A stretch of DNA of 64,000 bases. It comes from JBCCQH01 sp039024435. Lineage in GTDB: Bacteria; Bacteroidota; Bacteroidia; J057; JADKCL01. The notes under the pieces were generated by a model, which worked only from the letters and a program-made list of their open reading frames with translations, had not been told where the DNA came from and searched no databases. The position numbers and the translations under genes are program-made. The stretch is from NCBI GenBank assembly GCA_039024435.1, contig JBCCQH010000017.1, forward strand, positions 17,769-81,768, in the 5' to 3' direction. Of this stretch, positions 34,499 through 44,005 are shown one piece after another (position 1 is the stretch's first letter; each line of letters starts with the position of its first letter).

Positions 34499-35527
34499 AT
34501 GCTAAAATGTTACCCTCCACAAACGCTAATCCGTTTGGTCCTTGCACTTTTCTGTAGCCCGCTGATCGGGCAGAATGTGGGCATTGGGGTAACCAATCCC
34601 CAACTCAAATTGCACGTGGAAACAAACGTTGCTGCGGATGGCATCCGCATCAACAATACCGGGGGCAACGGGGATCCCATTTTGCAGTTTACGGTCAATG
34701 GTACCAACCGCATCACGATGGGGATCGACGATTCGGACGCCGATAAATTCAAAATCGGGACGACCGCGATCACGACCAGTACCCGGCTCACCATCCAGAC
34801 CAATGGCTACATCGGAGTGGGACTCACCAACCCGGCGCACCACTTTTCGGTCAATGTTTCGCGCGCTGGTGACTACGCAGCCTATTTCGAAAATACCAAT
34901 GCCACCGGGGCCGGGGTCGCGGGATACGCCGCGGGAACCTTCAATGCCCTCGGGGGCGTGACCAACAATGCCGGCGGCCTCGCCAACTACGGCGTTGGGT
35001 TGCAGGCCACCGGAGCGGCTTGGGCCATGTACGGCGTTTCCAACAGTTCGGACGCCATCGGTGTGCGGGGCAGTGTACCCACCACCGGTTCCTGGCTGGG
35101 CTACGGAGGTTACTTTGACGGCGGATTGGGCTACGAAAACGGGCTCTACAACCTTTCTGACCTCCGCATGAAAAGCAACGTTCAGCCCTTGGAAAATACC
35201 CTGGACAAGTTGATGCAGGTCCGGGGTGTGACCTACAAATACAATTCCCCGGCTTACCAAAATATGCGCCGGGGCGACGAAAAAACTTACATCGGCCTGA
35301 TCGCGCAGGAAATCGCGCGCGTGTTTCCCGAAGCCACCGCCGAGAAGTACCTCACCGCGATGGACTCTCCGGAAGCCGGGCCTACCCTGGATATGAGCAA
35401 AGTGAAGCGTGAGGTGGTCACCGTGGTCGACTATACTGCTCTGGTGCCGGTGCTCATTGAAGCGATCAAAGAGCAGCAGGGGGAAATTGAAGCGTTAAAA
35501 ATTCGCCTTTCGGAACTTGAAGATTAA
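34499..35527 (+). CDS. Secreted protein with tail-fibre/S74 intramolecular chaperone domain
   Basis: 342 residues. A short signal-like segment (LIRLVLALFCSPLIGQ) is followed by a beta-helical repeat region (NVGIGVTNPQLKLHVETN and YIGVGLTNPAHHFSVNV, two copies of an I/VGxGxTNP unit), then a Gly/Ala-rich stretch. The C-terminus has SDLRMKSNVQPLENTLDKL, the endosialidase-type S74 chaperone entry, and a coiled-coil end. Such proteins trimerise and cut off their chaperone. Bacteroidota carry many as surface or secreted fibres. It is 26 bases ahead of a T9SS gene, likely one operon. Confidence 0.82.
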   Translation: MLKCYPPQTLIRLVLALFCSPLIGQNVGIGVTNPQLKLHVETNVAADGIRINNTGGNGDPILQFTVNGTNRITMGIDDSDADKFKIGTTAITTSTRLTIQTNGYIGVGLTNPAHHFSVNVSRAGDYAAYFENTNATGAGVAGYAAGTFNALGGVTNNAGGLANYGVGLQATGAAWAMYGVSNSSDAIGVRGSVPTTGSWLGYGGYFDGGLGYENGLYNLSDLRMKSNVQPLENTLDKLMQVRGVTYKYNSPAYQNMRRGDEKTYIGLIAQEIARVFPEATAEKYLTAMDSPEAGPTLDMSKVKREVVTVVDYTALVPVLIEAIKEQQGEIEALKIRLSELED

Positions 35528-35553
35528 GTCTGCCCCCTCCCAAAGTAAACGAT

Positions 35554-37140
35554 ATGAAATCACGGCTACGATACCTTCTCCTCCTACTGGTGGTTCCACT
35601 CCTCCCCAGGCTTGAGGTCCAGGCCCAGGAATTTTACAACGATGGTGCAGAAGTCTACGTGCAAGCGGGCGGCCTGATCTACGTCCAGGGCAATGTCACC
35701 AACGACGACCAAGGCACCAACATCGGGCAGATGTTCAACTCGGGGGACATCATGCTGGAAGGCGATTGGTCGAACACCGGGAGCACCAATGTATTTCAAG
35801 CCGGCGACCCGGGAACGACGACTTTTCTGGGCAACAATGCCCTGCAAATGATCCAAGGAAGCAATCCTACAAATTTCAATAACCTCACCCTGGACAAGCC
35901 CGGCGGCACCCGTGAAGTCCGCCAGTCCCTCAACTCCCTTTGTGATGGCGTGCTTGCGCTCAACGACGACTTTCTGAATACCCAGACCAATCTCTTCGCC
36001 GTCACCAGTGTGGTCCAGGGGGCCATTACCCGCGCCGGGGGCAACACCCCGAACTATATGCATTCGGTGACCCAAGGCTACGTCACCAGCACCGTAGGAT
36101 CGACCGGACGGCTGGCCCGCGCCACGCTGCCCGATAGCACCTACCTCTTTCCCGTCGGAACCGCAGCCCGCTGGCGGCCGGTAGAAATCACCCCGACGAC
36201 CGGCACTACCAATGCCTATTCGGTACAGTTTGTCGACCAAGCTACTCCCAACACGAATCTGCGCGCAACGACCCTGGCTACCGTCAATCCGGCTTGGTAC
36301 CACTTCATCGAGCGGCAGTTGCCGATTGGGTCGCCGGAAACCATCCGCATCTACCACGATTTCGTAGCGGATGACATTTGCGACATCGGCAACGTGACCA
36401 TCTCAGAATGGAACACTTCTTTGTGGGACGACCTGTCGCCGGTCAATAGCGCCAATCCCACTCCATTCATGAGTTGGACGGAAAAGGCCGGTTACCCCGG
36501 CACCTACCCCACTCCTTTCAATACGAATCAGTTTGCCCTGGCAGGCCGCTTCCTCGCCCCGAACATCAGTTCTTGTGTCTTTCCGGTCGAGTTGCTTTAC
36601 CTTACCGCCAATGCCCAGGAGAACTCGATTTTGCTGAATTGGGAGACGGCAACCGAAACGAACAATTCGGGATTTGAAGTGCAGCGCTCACTCGACGGCA
36701 TCGAATTTTCGGATTTGGGTTGGGTCAACGGCGCCGGCAACAGTCAGGTCAATCAGGCCTACGATTTCGAAGATTTTGATGTCCTGCCCAACCAGCGCTA
36801 TTTCTACCGTCTCCGCCAACTCGACTTCAACGGAGGCGAAACTTACTCAAACATCGTCGAAGCCGTCCTCCTCAAGGGCATCGACTATGCGATTGGGGGA
36901 TTTTTCCCGAATCCCACCCGGGGTCAAACCAGTCTCTGGGTGAGCCTCGCCGAGCCGACTCGCCTCCAGATCCAGATCGTTAACGCGCTGGGCCAGGAAG
37001 TTCTCCGCATCGAAGAGAAAGTCAATTCCGGCTTCCACACCTTCGATCTAAATGTGGATCGCCTTGCGGCCGGCGTCTACCTGGCCAAAGTCCAATTGAA
37101 CAACGAAAAAATAATGAAGCGTCTGGTCGTTGAAGACTGA
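35554..37140 (+). CDS. T9SS-sorted surface protein
   Basis: 528 residues. A signal peptide (LLLLLVVPLLPRLEVQAQ) is followed by a beta-rich N-terminal half, then a fibronectin-like region with ENSILLNWETATETNNSGFE and RFFYRLRQLDFNGG-type residues (here RYFYRLRQLDFNGGE). The type A sorting domain starts FFPNPTRGQTSLWVSL and ends with AAGVYLAKVQLNNEKIMKRL. The N-terminus resembles the long repetitive Bacteroidota surface proteins. No enzyme motif is evident. It is followed by a terminator. Confidence 0.85.
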   Translation: MKSRLRYLLLLLVVPLLPRLEVQAQEFYNDGAEVYVQAGGLIYVQGNVTNDDQGTNIGQMFNSGDIMLEGDWSNTGSTNVFQAGDPGTTTFLGNNALQMIQGSNPTNFNNLTLDKPGGTREVRQSLNSLCDGVLALNDDFLNTQTNLFAVTSVVQGAITRAGGNTPNYMHSVTQGYVTSTVGSTGRLARATLPDSTYLFPVGTAARWRPVEITPTTGTTNAYSVQFVDQATPNTNLRATTLATVNPAWYHFIERQLPIGSPETIRIYHDFVADDICDIGNVTISEWNTSLWDDLSPVNSANPTPFMSWTEKAGYPGTYPTPFNTNQFALAGRFLAPNISSCVFPVELLYLTANAQENSILLNWETATETNNSGFEVQRSLDGIEFSDLGWVNGAGNSQVNQAYDFEDFDVLPNQRYFYRLRQLDFNGGETYSNIVEAVLLKGIDYAIGGFFPNPTRGQTSLWVSLAEPTRLQIQIVNALGQEVLRIEEKVNSGFHTFDLNVDRLAAGVYLAKVQLNNEKIMKRLVVED

Positions 37141-37176
37141 CGTGAATTGATATTTTGATACGCGCTATATTTAACG

Positions 37177-37205
37177 AAAAGGTTGGGGCTGTCCCTGACC
37201 TTTTT
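37177..37205 (+). terminator. Rho-independent terminator after the T9SS gene
   Basis: Outer arms AAAAGGT and ACCTTTT enclose a GGG/CCC inner pair with a small internal loop, followed by T residues. It is 37 bases after the stop at 37140. Confidence 0.65.
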
Positions 37206-37248
37206 CTTTTCTTAAATTGCAAATGATTCGAACCCATATTTCGCACCG

Positions 37249-37992
37249 ATGAAAATCATAAAATACGGCCTGCTGCTCCTCTTCGTCTCTACGCTTGCCC
37301 TTCCCGCAAGCGCACAAAAAAAGAAAAAGGGCGATGCAGAGCCGGCGGTGACCGCCGCTCCCAGCAATGCTGGAGGCAGCGATTTATACACCACCTACGA
37401 AAAGATGTATACCCAAGGGCTTCGCTACAATGACCTCGCTATCTCCACCCATGCGATGCACGCAATGATCGCTCTGCGGCCCCGCGAAACCGCCCTGAAG
37501 GATAGTCTTTCCCGCCTGTACTTCCAGCGGGGGGCTTGGGCCCAATGCATCCTGGTCGGCACCGAAGTCCTGCAGGAACAGCCCGAAAACAATGCCGTCC
37601 TCGAATTGCGCGCCGTCAGTTACCAATCCGTCGGGCTCCCCAAGGAATCGCTGGAAGATTTTGAGAAGCTCTACGGCCGAACCAAAAACCCTTATCACCT
37701 CTACGAAATCGCCACGCTGCAATTCAACATCCGCCGTTTCGGTGAGTGCGAAGCCTCCATCGGGCGATTGCTGCAAGACGAATCGATCAAAGACAAAACC
37801 ATCACCCTCGGATCGGGAGAACGCCGCCAGGAAGTACCTATGGCCGCCGCGGTGCTCAATATGCGCGGGGTCGTTGACCTGGAACAGGGCAAAAAAGAAA
37901 GCGCCAAGCAATACCTGGAAGCGGCGTTGAAAATCCAGCCCGACTTTGAACTGGCCAAAAACAACCTCGCCTTGATCGAAACCGGCAAGTAA
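37249..37992 (+). CDS. Exported tetratricopeptide repeat protein
   Basis: 247 residues with a signal peptide (LLLLFVSTLALPASAQ) and then a basic linker (KKKKGD). Helical repeats run from about 50 to 240 with TPR-like phasing, for example WAQCILVGTEVLQEQPENNA and AKQYLEAALKIQPDFELAKN. TPR proteins of this size in Bacteroidota are often scaffold or biogenesis factors. A function cannot be assigned. It lies 59 bases ahead of the ankyrin-repeat gene. Confidence 0.8.
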   Translation: MKIIKYGLLLLFVSTLALPASAQKKKKGDAEPAVTAAPSNAGGSDLYTTYEKMYTQGLRYNDLAISTHAMHAMIALRPRETALKDSLSRLYFQRGAWAQCILVGTEVLQEQPENNAVLELRAVSYQSVGLPKESLEDFEKLYGRTKNPYHLYEIATLQFNIRRFGECEASIGRLLQDESIKDKTITLGSGERRQEVPMAAAVLNMRGVVDLEQGKKESAKQYLEAALKIQPDFELAKNNLALIETGK

Positions 37993-38051
37993 ACGAACTG
38001 ATCAGAATACTTTGACCGGGTATTTCGCGTACCTGGGGAAAGACCTTGACT

Positions 38052-39239
38052 ATGAGAACCACTTTTTCGCTGTTGATTTTGCTCCTGTTGACAATTTCCG
38101 GATGGAGCCAGGGGGCTACCGAGCGCCTGTTTCGTGCCAGCCTCACCAACAATATGGGGGAAGCGATGGCCGCCCTGGCCAAAGGCGCCAAGCTCGATGC
38201 GGGCGATGCTATGGGCCGCACCCCGCTCATGATGGCCGCCAAACTGGGCCATACCCCGCTCGTCATCGTATACATTGACCGGGGAGCCCAACTCAATTTG
38301 GCCGACAACGATGGCATGACCGCCCTGATGTTTGCTGCCGCCGATGCCCAAAACGATCCCGCGCAGGTGCTCATCGAAAAAGGCGCCGAAAGAGAAACCC
38401 GCAACGAGGCCGGAAAGACAGCCCTGATGCTGGCCGCCGAGAACGGCAACCACGAAATCATGGGCCTCCTGCTCGAAGCCGGTGCCAAACCGGTCTTTAC
38501 CCTGGAATCAGAATTGGAGACCCGGGAACAGGGAGACATCTCTCAGAACCGCAACGCGGACCTGCTCAACGCCATTCTGAATCACCAAACCGCTCAGGCG
38601 ATCCAGGCCCTCGACCAGGGCGCCGACCCCGATGCCCGCTCTAAACGGCGCATCCCGGCAATTATCCTTTCCGCCAGCCGGAAACAAGTCGAAATCGTGC
38701 AAGCCCTGATCGACCGGGGAGCCGACGTCAATTCTCGCGCCACCGATCCCAGCAAAGGCATCGCCCAGATCACCCCGCTCCACGTCGCGGCCGCCAATGG
38801 AAATTCCGACATCCTCCGCCTTCTCCTGACCAACGGGGCTATGGTCAATGCCAAGGAAAAAACCGGCCTCACTCCCCTCATGTCCGCCGCCGAACTCGGC
38901 AACATCGTCAACGTCATTCTCCTGCTCGATCAAGGGGCCGAAATCGACGATCAGGACCTCGACGGAGCTTCTGCACTGCTCTTCGCGGCGATGAACGACA
39001 ACACCGACGCCGCGCGCATTCTCATTGCCAAAGGGGCCGACGTAAACCTCACCGATGAGTCGATGACCACGCCCCTTATGCTTGCCGCCCAACAGGGCAA
39101 CATGGAGCTCGTCCAGTTGTTACTTGAATCCGGGGCCAACGCCCGCACCCGACGGGGCGCCAATGGCTACCGGGCCACCGACTTTGCCCGCCTCAACGGC
39201 TTCAAAGACATCGCCCGCTACATCAAGGAACGCCAATGA
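38052..39239 (+). CDS. Exported ankyrin repeat protein
   Basis: 395 residues from the ATG at 38052. A signal peptide (TFSLLILLLLTISGWSQG) is followed by nine or ten ankyrin repeats of about 33 residues, for example DAMGRTPLMMAAKLGHTPLV and ITPLHVAAANGNSDILRLLL, covering nearly the whole protein. Ankyrin repeats bind proteins, and the signal peptide places this one in the periplasm or outside. Its stop overlaps the next gene's ATG by 4 bases, an unexpected coupling to a cytoplasmic-type oxidoreductase. Confidence 0.88.
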   Translation: MRTTFSLLILLLLTISGWSQGATERLFRASLTNNMGEAMAALAKGAKLDAGDAMGRTPLMMAAKLGHTPLVIVYIDRGAQLNLADNDGMTALMFAAADAQNDPAQVLIEKGAERETRNEAGKTALMLAAENGNHEIMGLLLEAGAKPVFTLESELETREQGDISQNRNADLLNAILNHQTAQAIQALDQGADPDARSKRRIPAIILSASRKQVEIVQALIDRGADVNSRATDPSKGIAQITPLHVAAANGNSDILRLLLTNGAMVNAKEKTGLTPLMSAAELGNIVNVILLLDQGAEIDDQDLDGASALLFAAMNDNTDAARILIAKGADVNLTDESMTTPLMLAAQQGNMELVQLLLESGANARTRRGANGYRATDFARLNGFKDIARYIKERQ

Positions 39240-40396
39240 AAGGGAACAACGGACCCGGGCTGAGCCATTGGGAGAAAGACAGTTGGGTCGGGAAAACCGA
39301 CCTGCTGGTGATCGGCAGCGGGATCGTAGGGCTAAATGCGGCCTTGAGCTACAAATTGCAGTTTCCCGCCGCCGAGGTCACCGTACTCGAACGTGGAATC
39401 CTGCCCAGCGGAGCCAGCACCAAAAACGCTGGATTTGCCTGCTTTGGCAGTCTGACCGAGTTGATCGACGATCTGGAAAGGGTCGGATGGGACGACACGC
39501 TGGCCCTGGTGAAAAGCCGCTGGAAGGGATTGCTCCGCCTGCAAGAGCGGATCAGCAATCCCAAAATGCGCCTGGAACCGGCTGGTGGGTTCGAATTGTT
39601 TCGCCCGGAGGATGAAGCGGACTTTACCCGCTGCCAAGCCATCATGGACAAAATGAATGCGGCCTTGGCGCCTCTGATGGGCCCAGAACCCGTCTACCGC
39701 GTTGCGGATGCGCGGATCGATGAATTTGGTTTTACTGGAGTGCAGCACTTGGTCGAAAATACCCGCGAAGGCTTGCTCGATCCCGGTCGGATGATGCGGG
39801 AATTGCTCCGCCAGGCCCAAGCCGCAGGGGTCCTTGTACTCACCGGAATTGCAGTCACTGAACTTTTTCCCCATGCGGAAGGAGTCACGGTACATACGCA
39901 ACGGGGCTGGCGCTTTCCCGCGGAACAGGTCATTGTTGCCACGAACGGATTTGCCCAACAACTGCTGCCGGAACTTGCGGTAAAGCCGGCCCGGGCCCAG
40001 GTGTTGATCACCTCCCCGATCCCGGGACTTTCCTTTCGGGGAGGATTCCACTACGACCGAGGGTATTTTTACTTTCGGAACCTCGGAGATCGTGTGCTTT
40101 TCGGTGGAGGACGCAACCTGGATTTTGCCGGGGAAGAAACCGCCGAAATTGCGCTGACCGAGCGGATACAGAGCGCCCTCGAACGCCTACTGCGAGAGGT
40201 CATCCTGCCGGGAAGGAAATTCCGAATTGCCCATCGCTGGGCGGGGATCATGGGGGTCGGTGAGAATCGAACGACAATTCTGCGTAAGGTCCATCCGCGG
40301 GTAACCTGCGCCGTGCGGCTCGGGGGGATGGGCGTCGCCATTGGTACCCTGGTGGGGGAAGCGGCCGCCCGAATCGCCCTGCGGGAGACAGTGTGA
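39236..40396 (+). CDS. FAD-dependent oxidoreductase, DAO family
   Basis: 386 residues. LLVIGSGIVGLNAALSY is the GxGxxG FAD-binding loop, and GASTKNAGFACFGSLTEL is the second conserved stretch of the glycine oxidase/sarcosine oxidase-type DAO family. RWAGIMGVGENRTTIL and AVRLGGMGVAIGTLVGE form the C-terminal FAD site. The substrate is probably an amine or amino acid but cannot be named. It overlaps the ankyrin gene by 4 bases at the start and is 68 bases ahead of the acyl-CoA dehydrogenase-like gene. Confidence 0.88.
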   Translation: MKGNNGPGLSHWEKDSWVGKTDLLVIGSGIVGLNAALSYKLQFPAAEVTVLERGILPSGASTKNAGFACFGSLTELIDDLERVGWDDTLALVKSRWKGLLRLQERISNPKMRLEPAGGFELFRPEDEADFTRCQAIMDKMNAALAPLMGPEPVYRVADARIDEFGFTGVQHLVENTREGLLDPGRMMRELLRQAQAAGVLVLTGIAVTELFPHAEGVTVHTQRGWRFPAEQVIVATNGFAQQLLPELAVKPARAQVLITSPIPGLSFRGGFHYDRGYFYFRNLGDRVLFGGGRNLDFAGEETAEIALTERIQSALERLLREVILPGRKFRIAHRWAGIMGVGENRTTILRKVHPRVTCAVRLGGMGVAIGTLVGEAAARIALRETV

Positions 40397-40464
40397 GTAA
40401 CTTCCTCTTTTTCAGAACCTCCGATTGATCTAACTTAGGTTCCAGCAATCCAATTTGCTTCGGA

Positions 40465-41610
40465 ATGAACTTTACGTGGACACCGGATCAGGTTCGCCTC
40501 CGCGCCGAATATGCCGAATTCGGACAGGAATACCTTAGCCAAACCGTCGATGCGCGCTGGTCCCGACAGCAATTTGCGACCGCTGCCTGGGATGCAGTGG
40601 GCAAACGTGGTTTTTGGGATCTCATCATTCCCGAAGCCTACGGCGGAAAAGGCGAGCGGTGGTGGGACTTTGTAGCAGCGGCGGAAGGCATGGCCTCTAC
40701 CGCCACCGATGGTGGATTTCTCCTGGCTATAATTGGGCAAGCGGGAGCGATCCACGCGCTCGCGCAAGCGGGTTCAGCCAAGCAAAAAGCCCATTGGTTT
40801 CCCCTCCTGCGACAAGGAGCCTTTTCCGCGACCGCCATTGCGGAACGGCATTCCGGAACCGACCTCGCGGCGACGCAAACGCTGGCCTCGGGCCCATCTG
40901 GTGCCTGGCGCTTAAACGGAAGCAAGTGGCATATTTCCCAAGCCCCCGTCGCCAAGCTGCTGCTGGTCACCGGAAAAATCACCGGTCTGAATGGTTCTGG
41001 GCTTTCGCTTCTCCTGCTGGATGGCGAAGCCCCCGGAGTGCGGCGCAGCGCCGCACTCAACCGATTCGGCAACCGGACCCTCCCCATCGGGCAGCTTACC
41101 TTTGCCGATACCCCCATCTCCGAGTTTCAGATATTGGGCACTCCGGGAAGACTCTCCGCCCTGCGGTATGCCGCCAATCTGCAGCGCGCTTTGTACGGAC
41201 TCCTAGGCGCCCTCCTTCCCACCCCGGCGCTGCAAATGGCGGAAGCTTTTCTGGCCAAACGCTCCTCTAACTCACCACTCACCAGTCACCAGTACCTCCA
41301 AGGCCGCATCACCGATGCCATCCTTGCCCGGGAGCAAGCTTTGTGGAGTGGGCGGGCGGCACTGGCCGCCATCTTCCACCGAAGTCCCGACCGCCACCTC
41401 CTCAGCTCCATCGCCAAAATCAGTGGTGTGCGCTCGGCCACCGAAACGATCCAGCAGGCGATTGCGCTCATGGGCAGCGAAGGCGTGCTGGCCCCGCTAA
41501 TCCACCGTTTGCGGACCGATATCTCCGAATGGGTGGCCGTCGGAGGCACGGAGGAAGCCCACCGCATCAACATTTACCACCAGCACCTACGTTCGGAGGA
41601 AAAAGCATGA
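40465..41610 (+). CDS. Acyl-CoA dehydrogenase-like protein
   Basis: 381 residues, the normal length. FWDLIIPEAYGGKGERWWDF is the entry helix region and AIAERHSGTDLAATQTLA the FAD/substrate middle segment. WRLNGSKWHISQAP is the beta-domain strand. The usual C-terminal YEGTxE box reads VAVGGTEEAHRINI, so the catalytic glutamate position of medium- and short-chain enzymes is Gly. Some family members place the base elsewhere, so loss of activity is not certain. Its stop overlaps the next gene's ATG (ATGA). Confidence 0.82.
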   Translation: MNFTWTPDQVRLRAEYAEFGQEYLSQTVDARWSRQQFATAAWDAVGKRGFWDLIIPEAYGGKGERWWDFVAAAEGMASTATDGGFLLAIIGQAGAIHALAQAGSAKQKAHWFPLLRQGAFSATAIAERHSGTDLAATQTLASGPSGAWRLNGSKWHISQAPVAKLLLVTGKITGLNGSGLSLLLLDGEAPGVRRSAALNRFGNRTLPIGQLTFADTPISEFQILGTPGRLSALRYAANLQRALYGLLGALLPTPALQMAEAFLAKRSSNSPLTSHQYLQGRITDAILAREQALWSGRAALAAIFHRSPDRHLLSSIAKISGVRSATETIQQAIALMGSEGVLAPLIHRLRTDISEWVAVGGTEEAHRINIYHQHLRSEEKA

Positions 41611-42167
41611 AAACCGGTCGCCGATCCGCGAAGATTCACACCCCCGCGCTCGACTTGCTCCCTTGCGACCTTACTACGATGGACATTGTCCTGGAAAATG
41701 ATCCGCAGAAGCTGGGTAGCCATCTGGGGGTTGAAGTGCGGCCCGGTTGGTCGGAATACGGGTTGGAGCCGTTCCGGTGGACGCGCGATACACTGGCAGT
41801 CCAGCCGGACAACCGCGGCTGGCTGACCTACCTGATTGTGCATTTCAACGACAACCGACTGATCGGCACGTGTGGCTTCAAAGGGAAGCCCGATGCCGCG
41901 GGCTACGTGGAAATCGGCTACGAAATCATCCCCGAGTACCGGCTGCAAGGCCTGGCCACCGAAGTGGCCCGTAGCCTTGTGGAGCGGGCATTCAAATATG
42001 CCGTAGTCACCGCCGTACTGGCGCATACCCTGCCCACTGATAACCCTTCCACCTCGGTTCTCCGCAAAGCCGGACTCAACCGCATCGGGAAAGTGGTCGA
42101 TCCCGATGAGGGGGCGGTCTGGCGCTGGCGGATCACCCAAGCGGAGTTTCGCTACCGGGGGCGCTGA
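41607..42167 (+). CDS. GNAT-family acetyltransferase (RimJ/RimL-like)
   Basis: 186 residues from the ATG at 41607, overlapping the acyl-CoA dehydrogenase-like gene by 4 bases. Motifs NRLIGTCGFKGKPDAAG, VEIGYEIIPEYRLQGLATEV and AHTLPTDNPSTSVLRKAGL are the RimJ/RimL type that acetylates protein N-termini, amino acids or small molecules. The pyrophosphate loop is YRLQGLAT, with Leu in place of the common Gly/Lys. Substrate unknown. Last gene of the run starting at 37249, followed by a strong bidirectional terminator. Confidence 0.87.
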   Translation: MKTGRRSAKIHTPALDLLPCDLTTMDIVLENDPQKLGSHLGVEVRPGWSEYGLEPFRWTRDTLAVQPDNRGWLTYLIVHFNDNRLIGTCGFKGKPDAAGYVEIGYEIIPEYRLQGLATEVARSLVERAFKYAVVTAVLAHTLPTDNPSTSVLRKAGLNRIGKVVDPDEGAVWRWRITQAEFRYRGR

Positions 42168-42297
42168 GGGACTAACGCAGGCAGAGACGAGATTGGCAGC
42201 AGGGGGGCTGGGCCCGGGCAGCGGTTGCTAGAGTTGAATCCGGCGCATCGGCACAACGCTCCGGATTGCATTTTATCTTCGCCCCCGTACACCATCC

Positions 42298-42336
42298 ATA
42301 AAATAGCCGAATGGAGTTCCCATTCGGCTATTTTAT
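42298..42336. terminator. Bidirectional terminator between convergent genes
   Basis: Perfect 17-base arms 42298-42314 and 42320-42336 (ATAAAATAGCCGAATGG and its complement) with a 5-base loop. A/T-rich outer ends give T tracts in both directions. It serves the plus-strand acetyltransferase and the minus-strand gene ending at 42357. Confidence 0.85.
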
Positions 42337-42356
42337 GATTGAAAGCAGACCCTGGA

Positions 42357-43868
42357 TCAGCGATTGATCTGCAACCGCTGGTTGTAGATGCGGTCGCTCT
42401 GTTCCAGTTGCACCACGTAAAGGCCATTGGCAACCGTCGACGGCACGGCTACGTCAATGCGGCCGGCTCCCAGGCTGGGTAGCGTTTGGGCAATCAATTG
42501 CCGGCCCTGCAGGTCGAACAGCTTGAGGTTGACCGGTGTGCGCGGCGCGTCTTCGGGAATCTGAATCGAAAATGCATTTTGCGCGGGATTTGGGAATACC
42601 TGCCACTCAGTACCCAGTGCCTCTGCGACATCGACCGTGCCGATGGTCACTTGCTGGGTGATCGTATCCGATCCGATTCCGTTATGGGCGATTAGGGTTA
42701 CGGTGTAGGTTCCGCTGTTGACGTAAGTGTGGGTCGGATGGCGATCCGTATGGGGGTTGCTGCCATCCCCGAAATCCCATTCCATATCCCGTCCGTAAGC
42801 CGTGATATTGCGGAAATGGATAATGTTGGGAATAACCCCCGGCGTCATCATAAAGTCGGCCGCCGGCAAGCGGGTATTCGTGGAATAATTCTTCCCGTAA
42901 GCAATATTCGTTAACAGTGGCGAGGGAAAAGTAGTGCCCGTAACCGGAGGCGACCAAATGGTGTTGCCGGTAGCAAGGTCCACCGAAATCACCTGCTGGG
43001 CTCCCGCCCCCCGGACGTAAGTATAGTAATTGCCATCAATGTTGATGTCGGAAACTCCACTTTGGAAGATATCAGTGCTGACGGTCGCCTGACTGACCAG
43101 CGTCACTTGCCCGGAATTGGGATTGACCGACGCCAGGCGCAGTTCGGCCGGCACAATTGGGTTGCCCCAGGCGTCGTAGGTCCCGCCCACGAAATTCAAA
43201 CCAAAAATTTGATTGGTCACCCAGTTGTATGCGATGTTGGTGATCGGCGCGACGGCACCGTTGGGATTCGTCAACTTTTGGCGATTGGTCGACGTTCCCA
43301 AATCGAGGCTGACGGTGATGATGCTGTCCATGCGGATGTAAAAGTACCGTCGGCTGATCGGGTCGATGTCCGAAACCCCCGAGCCAAAGCCATCCAGGGA
43401 AATCGGTGCCGAGTTCACCAATGTCGCCACCCCCGTACCAGGATCCAGCGTCGCGAGCCGCAGTTGACTGTTGAGGAAATGCAGGCCGTACAAAGTGGAG
43501 TCGAGTGGGTTGTAAGCGATATTCATGATCGGAGCCGCCCCAGAAACCCCGATGGTTGCTTCGGTGATGGTCGGTGAGGACAATACGTTACCGGTCTGGA
43601 TATCGACGGTGTAGATGCGTCCTGCACGTACGTAGAAGTAGCGCCCACCGTTGAGGTCAATGTCCGAAACGCCACTGACAAAAATATCCTGCCTGGTCGG
43701 ATTCGAGTTTACAATCGTGACTTGACCGGTGCTGGCATCGGTCGCGGCGAAGTACAACTCACTGGTGGAAGTATTGAAATGCAGGCCGTAAAGCGTATTG
43801 TTGATTTGGGCCCAAGACGCCAACGGAAGCAAGCAGCAAAGTAAAACTGTATAGCAAAAGGATTTCAT
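42357..43868 (-). CDS. T9SS-sorted protein with internal repeats and PKD domain
   Basis: 503 residues. A signal peptide (YTVLLCCLLPLASWAQ) is followed by three repeats of about 90-110 residues between residues 20 and 310, each with SGVSDID or SGVSDIN, YFYVR-like, an ITV strand and a TNIAYN/MNIAYN plus YGLHF/FGLNF turn. These look like beta-propeller blades. A PKD domain follows (MEWDFGDGSNPHTD), then the type A sorting domain (WQVFPNPAQNAFSIQI). It should be a secreted or surface-attached carbohydrate- or protein-binding protein. No catalytic motif is seen. Confidence 0.85.
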   Translation of the reverse strand: MKSFCYTVLLCCLLPLASWAQINNTLYGLHFNTSTSELYFAATDASTGQVTIVNSNPTRQDIFVSGVSDIDLNGGRYFYVRAGRIYTVDIQTGNVLSSPTITEATIGVSGAAPIMNIAYNPLDSTLYGLHFLNSQLRLATLDPGTGVATLVNSAPISLDGFGSGVSDIDPISRRYFYIRMDSIITVSLDLGTSTNRQKLTNPNGAVAPITNIAYNWVTNQIFGLNFVGGTYDAWGNPIVPAELRLASVNPNSGQVTLVSQATVSTDIFQSGVSDINIDGNYYTYVRGAGAQQVISVDLATGNTIWSPPVTGTTFPSPLLTNIAYGKNYSTNTRLPAADFMMTPGVIPNIIHFRNITAYGRDMEWDFGDGSNPHTDRHPTHTYVNSGTYTVTLIAHNGIGSDTITQQVTIGTVDVAEALGTEWQVFPNPAQNAFSIQIPEDAPRTPVNLKLFDLQGRQLIAQTLPSLGAGRIDVAVPSTVANGLYVVQLEQSDRIYNQRLQINR

Positions 43869-44005
43869 GGTGTTTGATGCGGTACATTAAATCAAAACTT
43901 AAACCGGAAAAGTCACGGTAAAGTTTTCCTTTAACCGCACAATTGGCTGCTATGACAACACTACCCGGCGCTTTGACGTATGGTATACACTAAAGGTGCA
44001 TTGCA

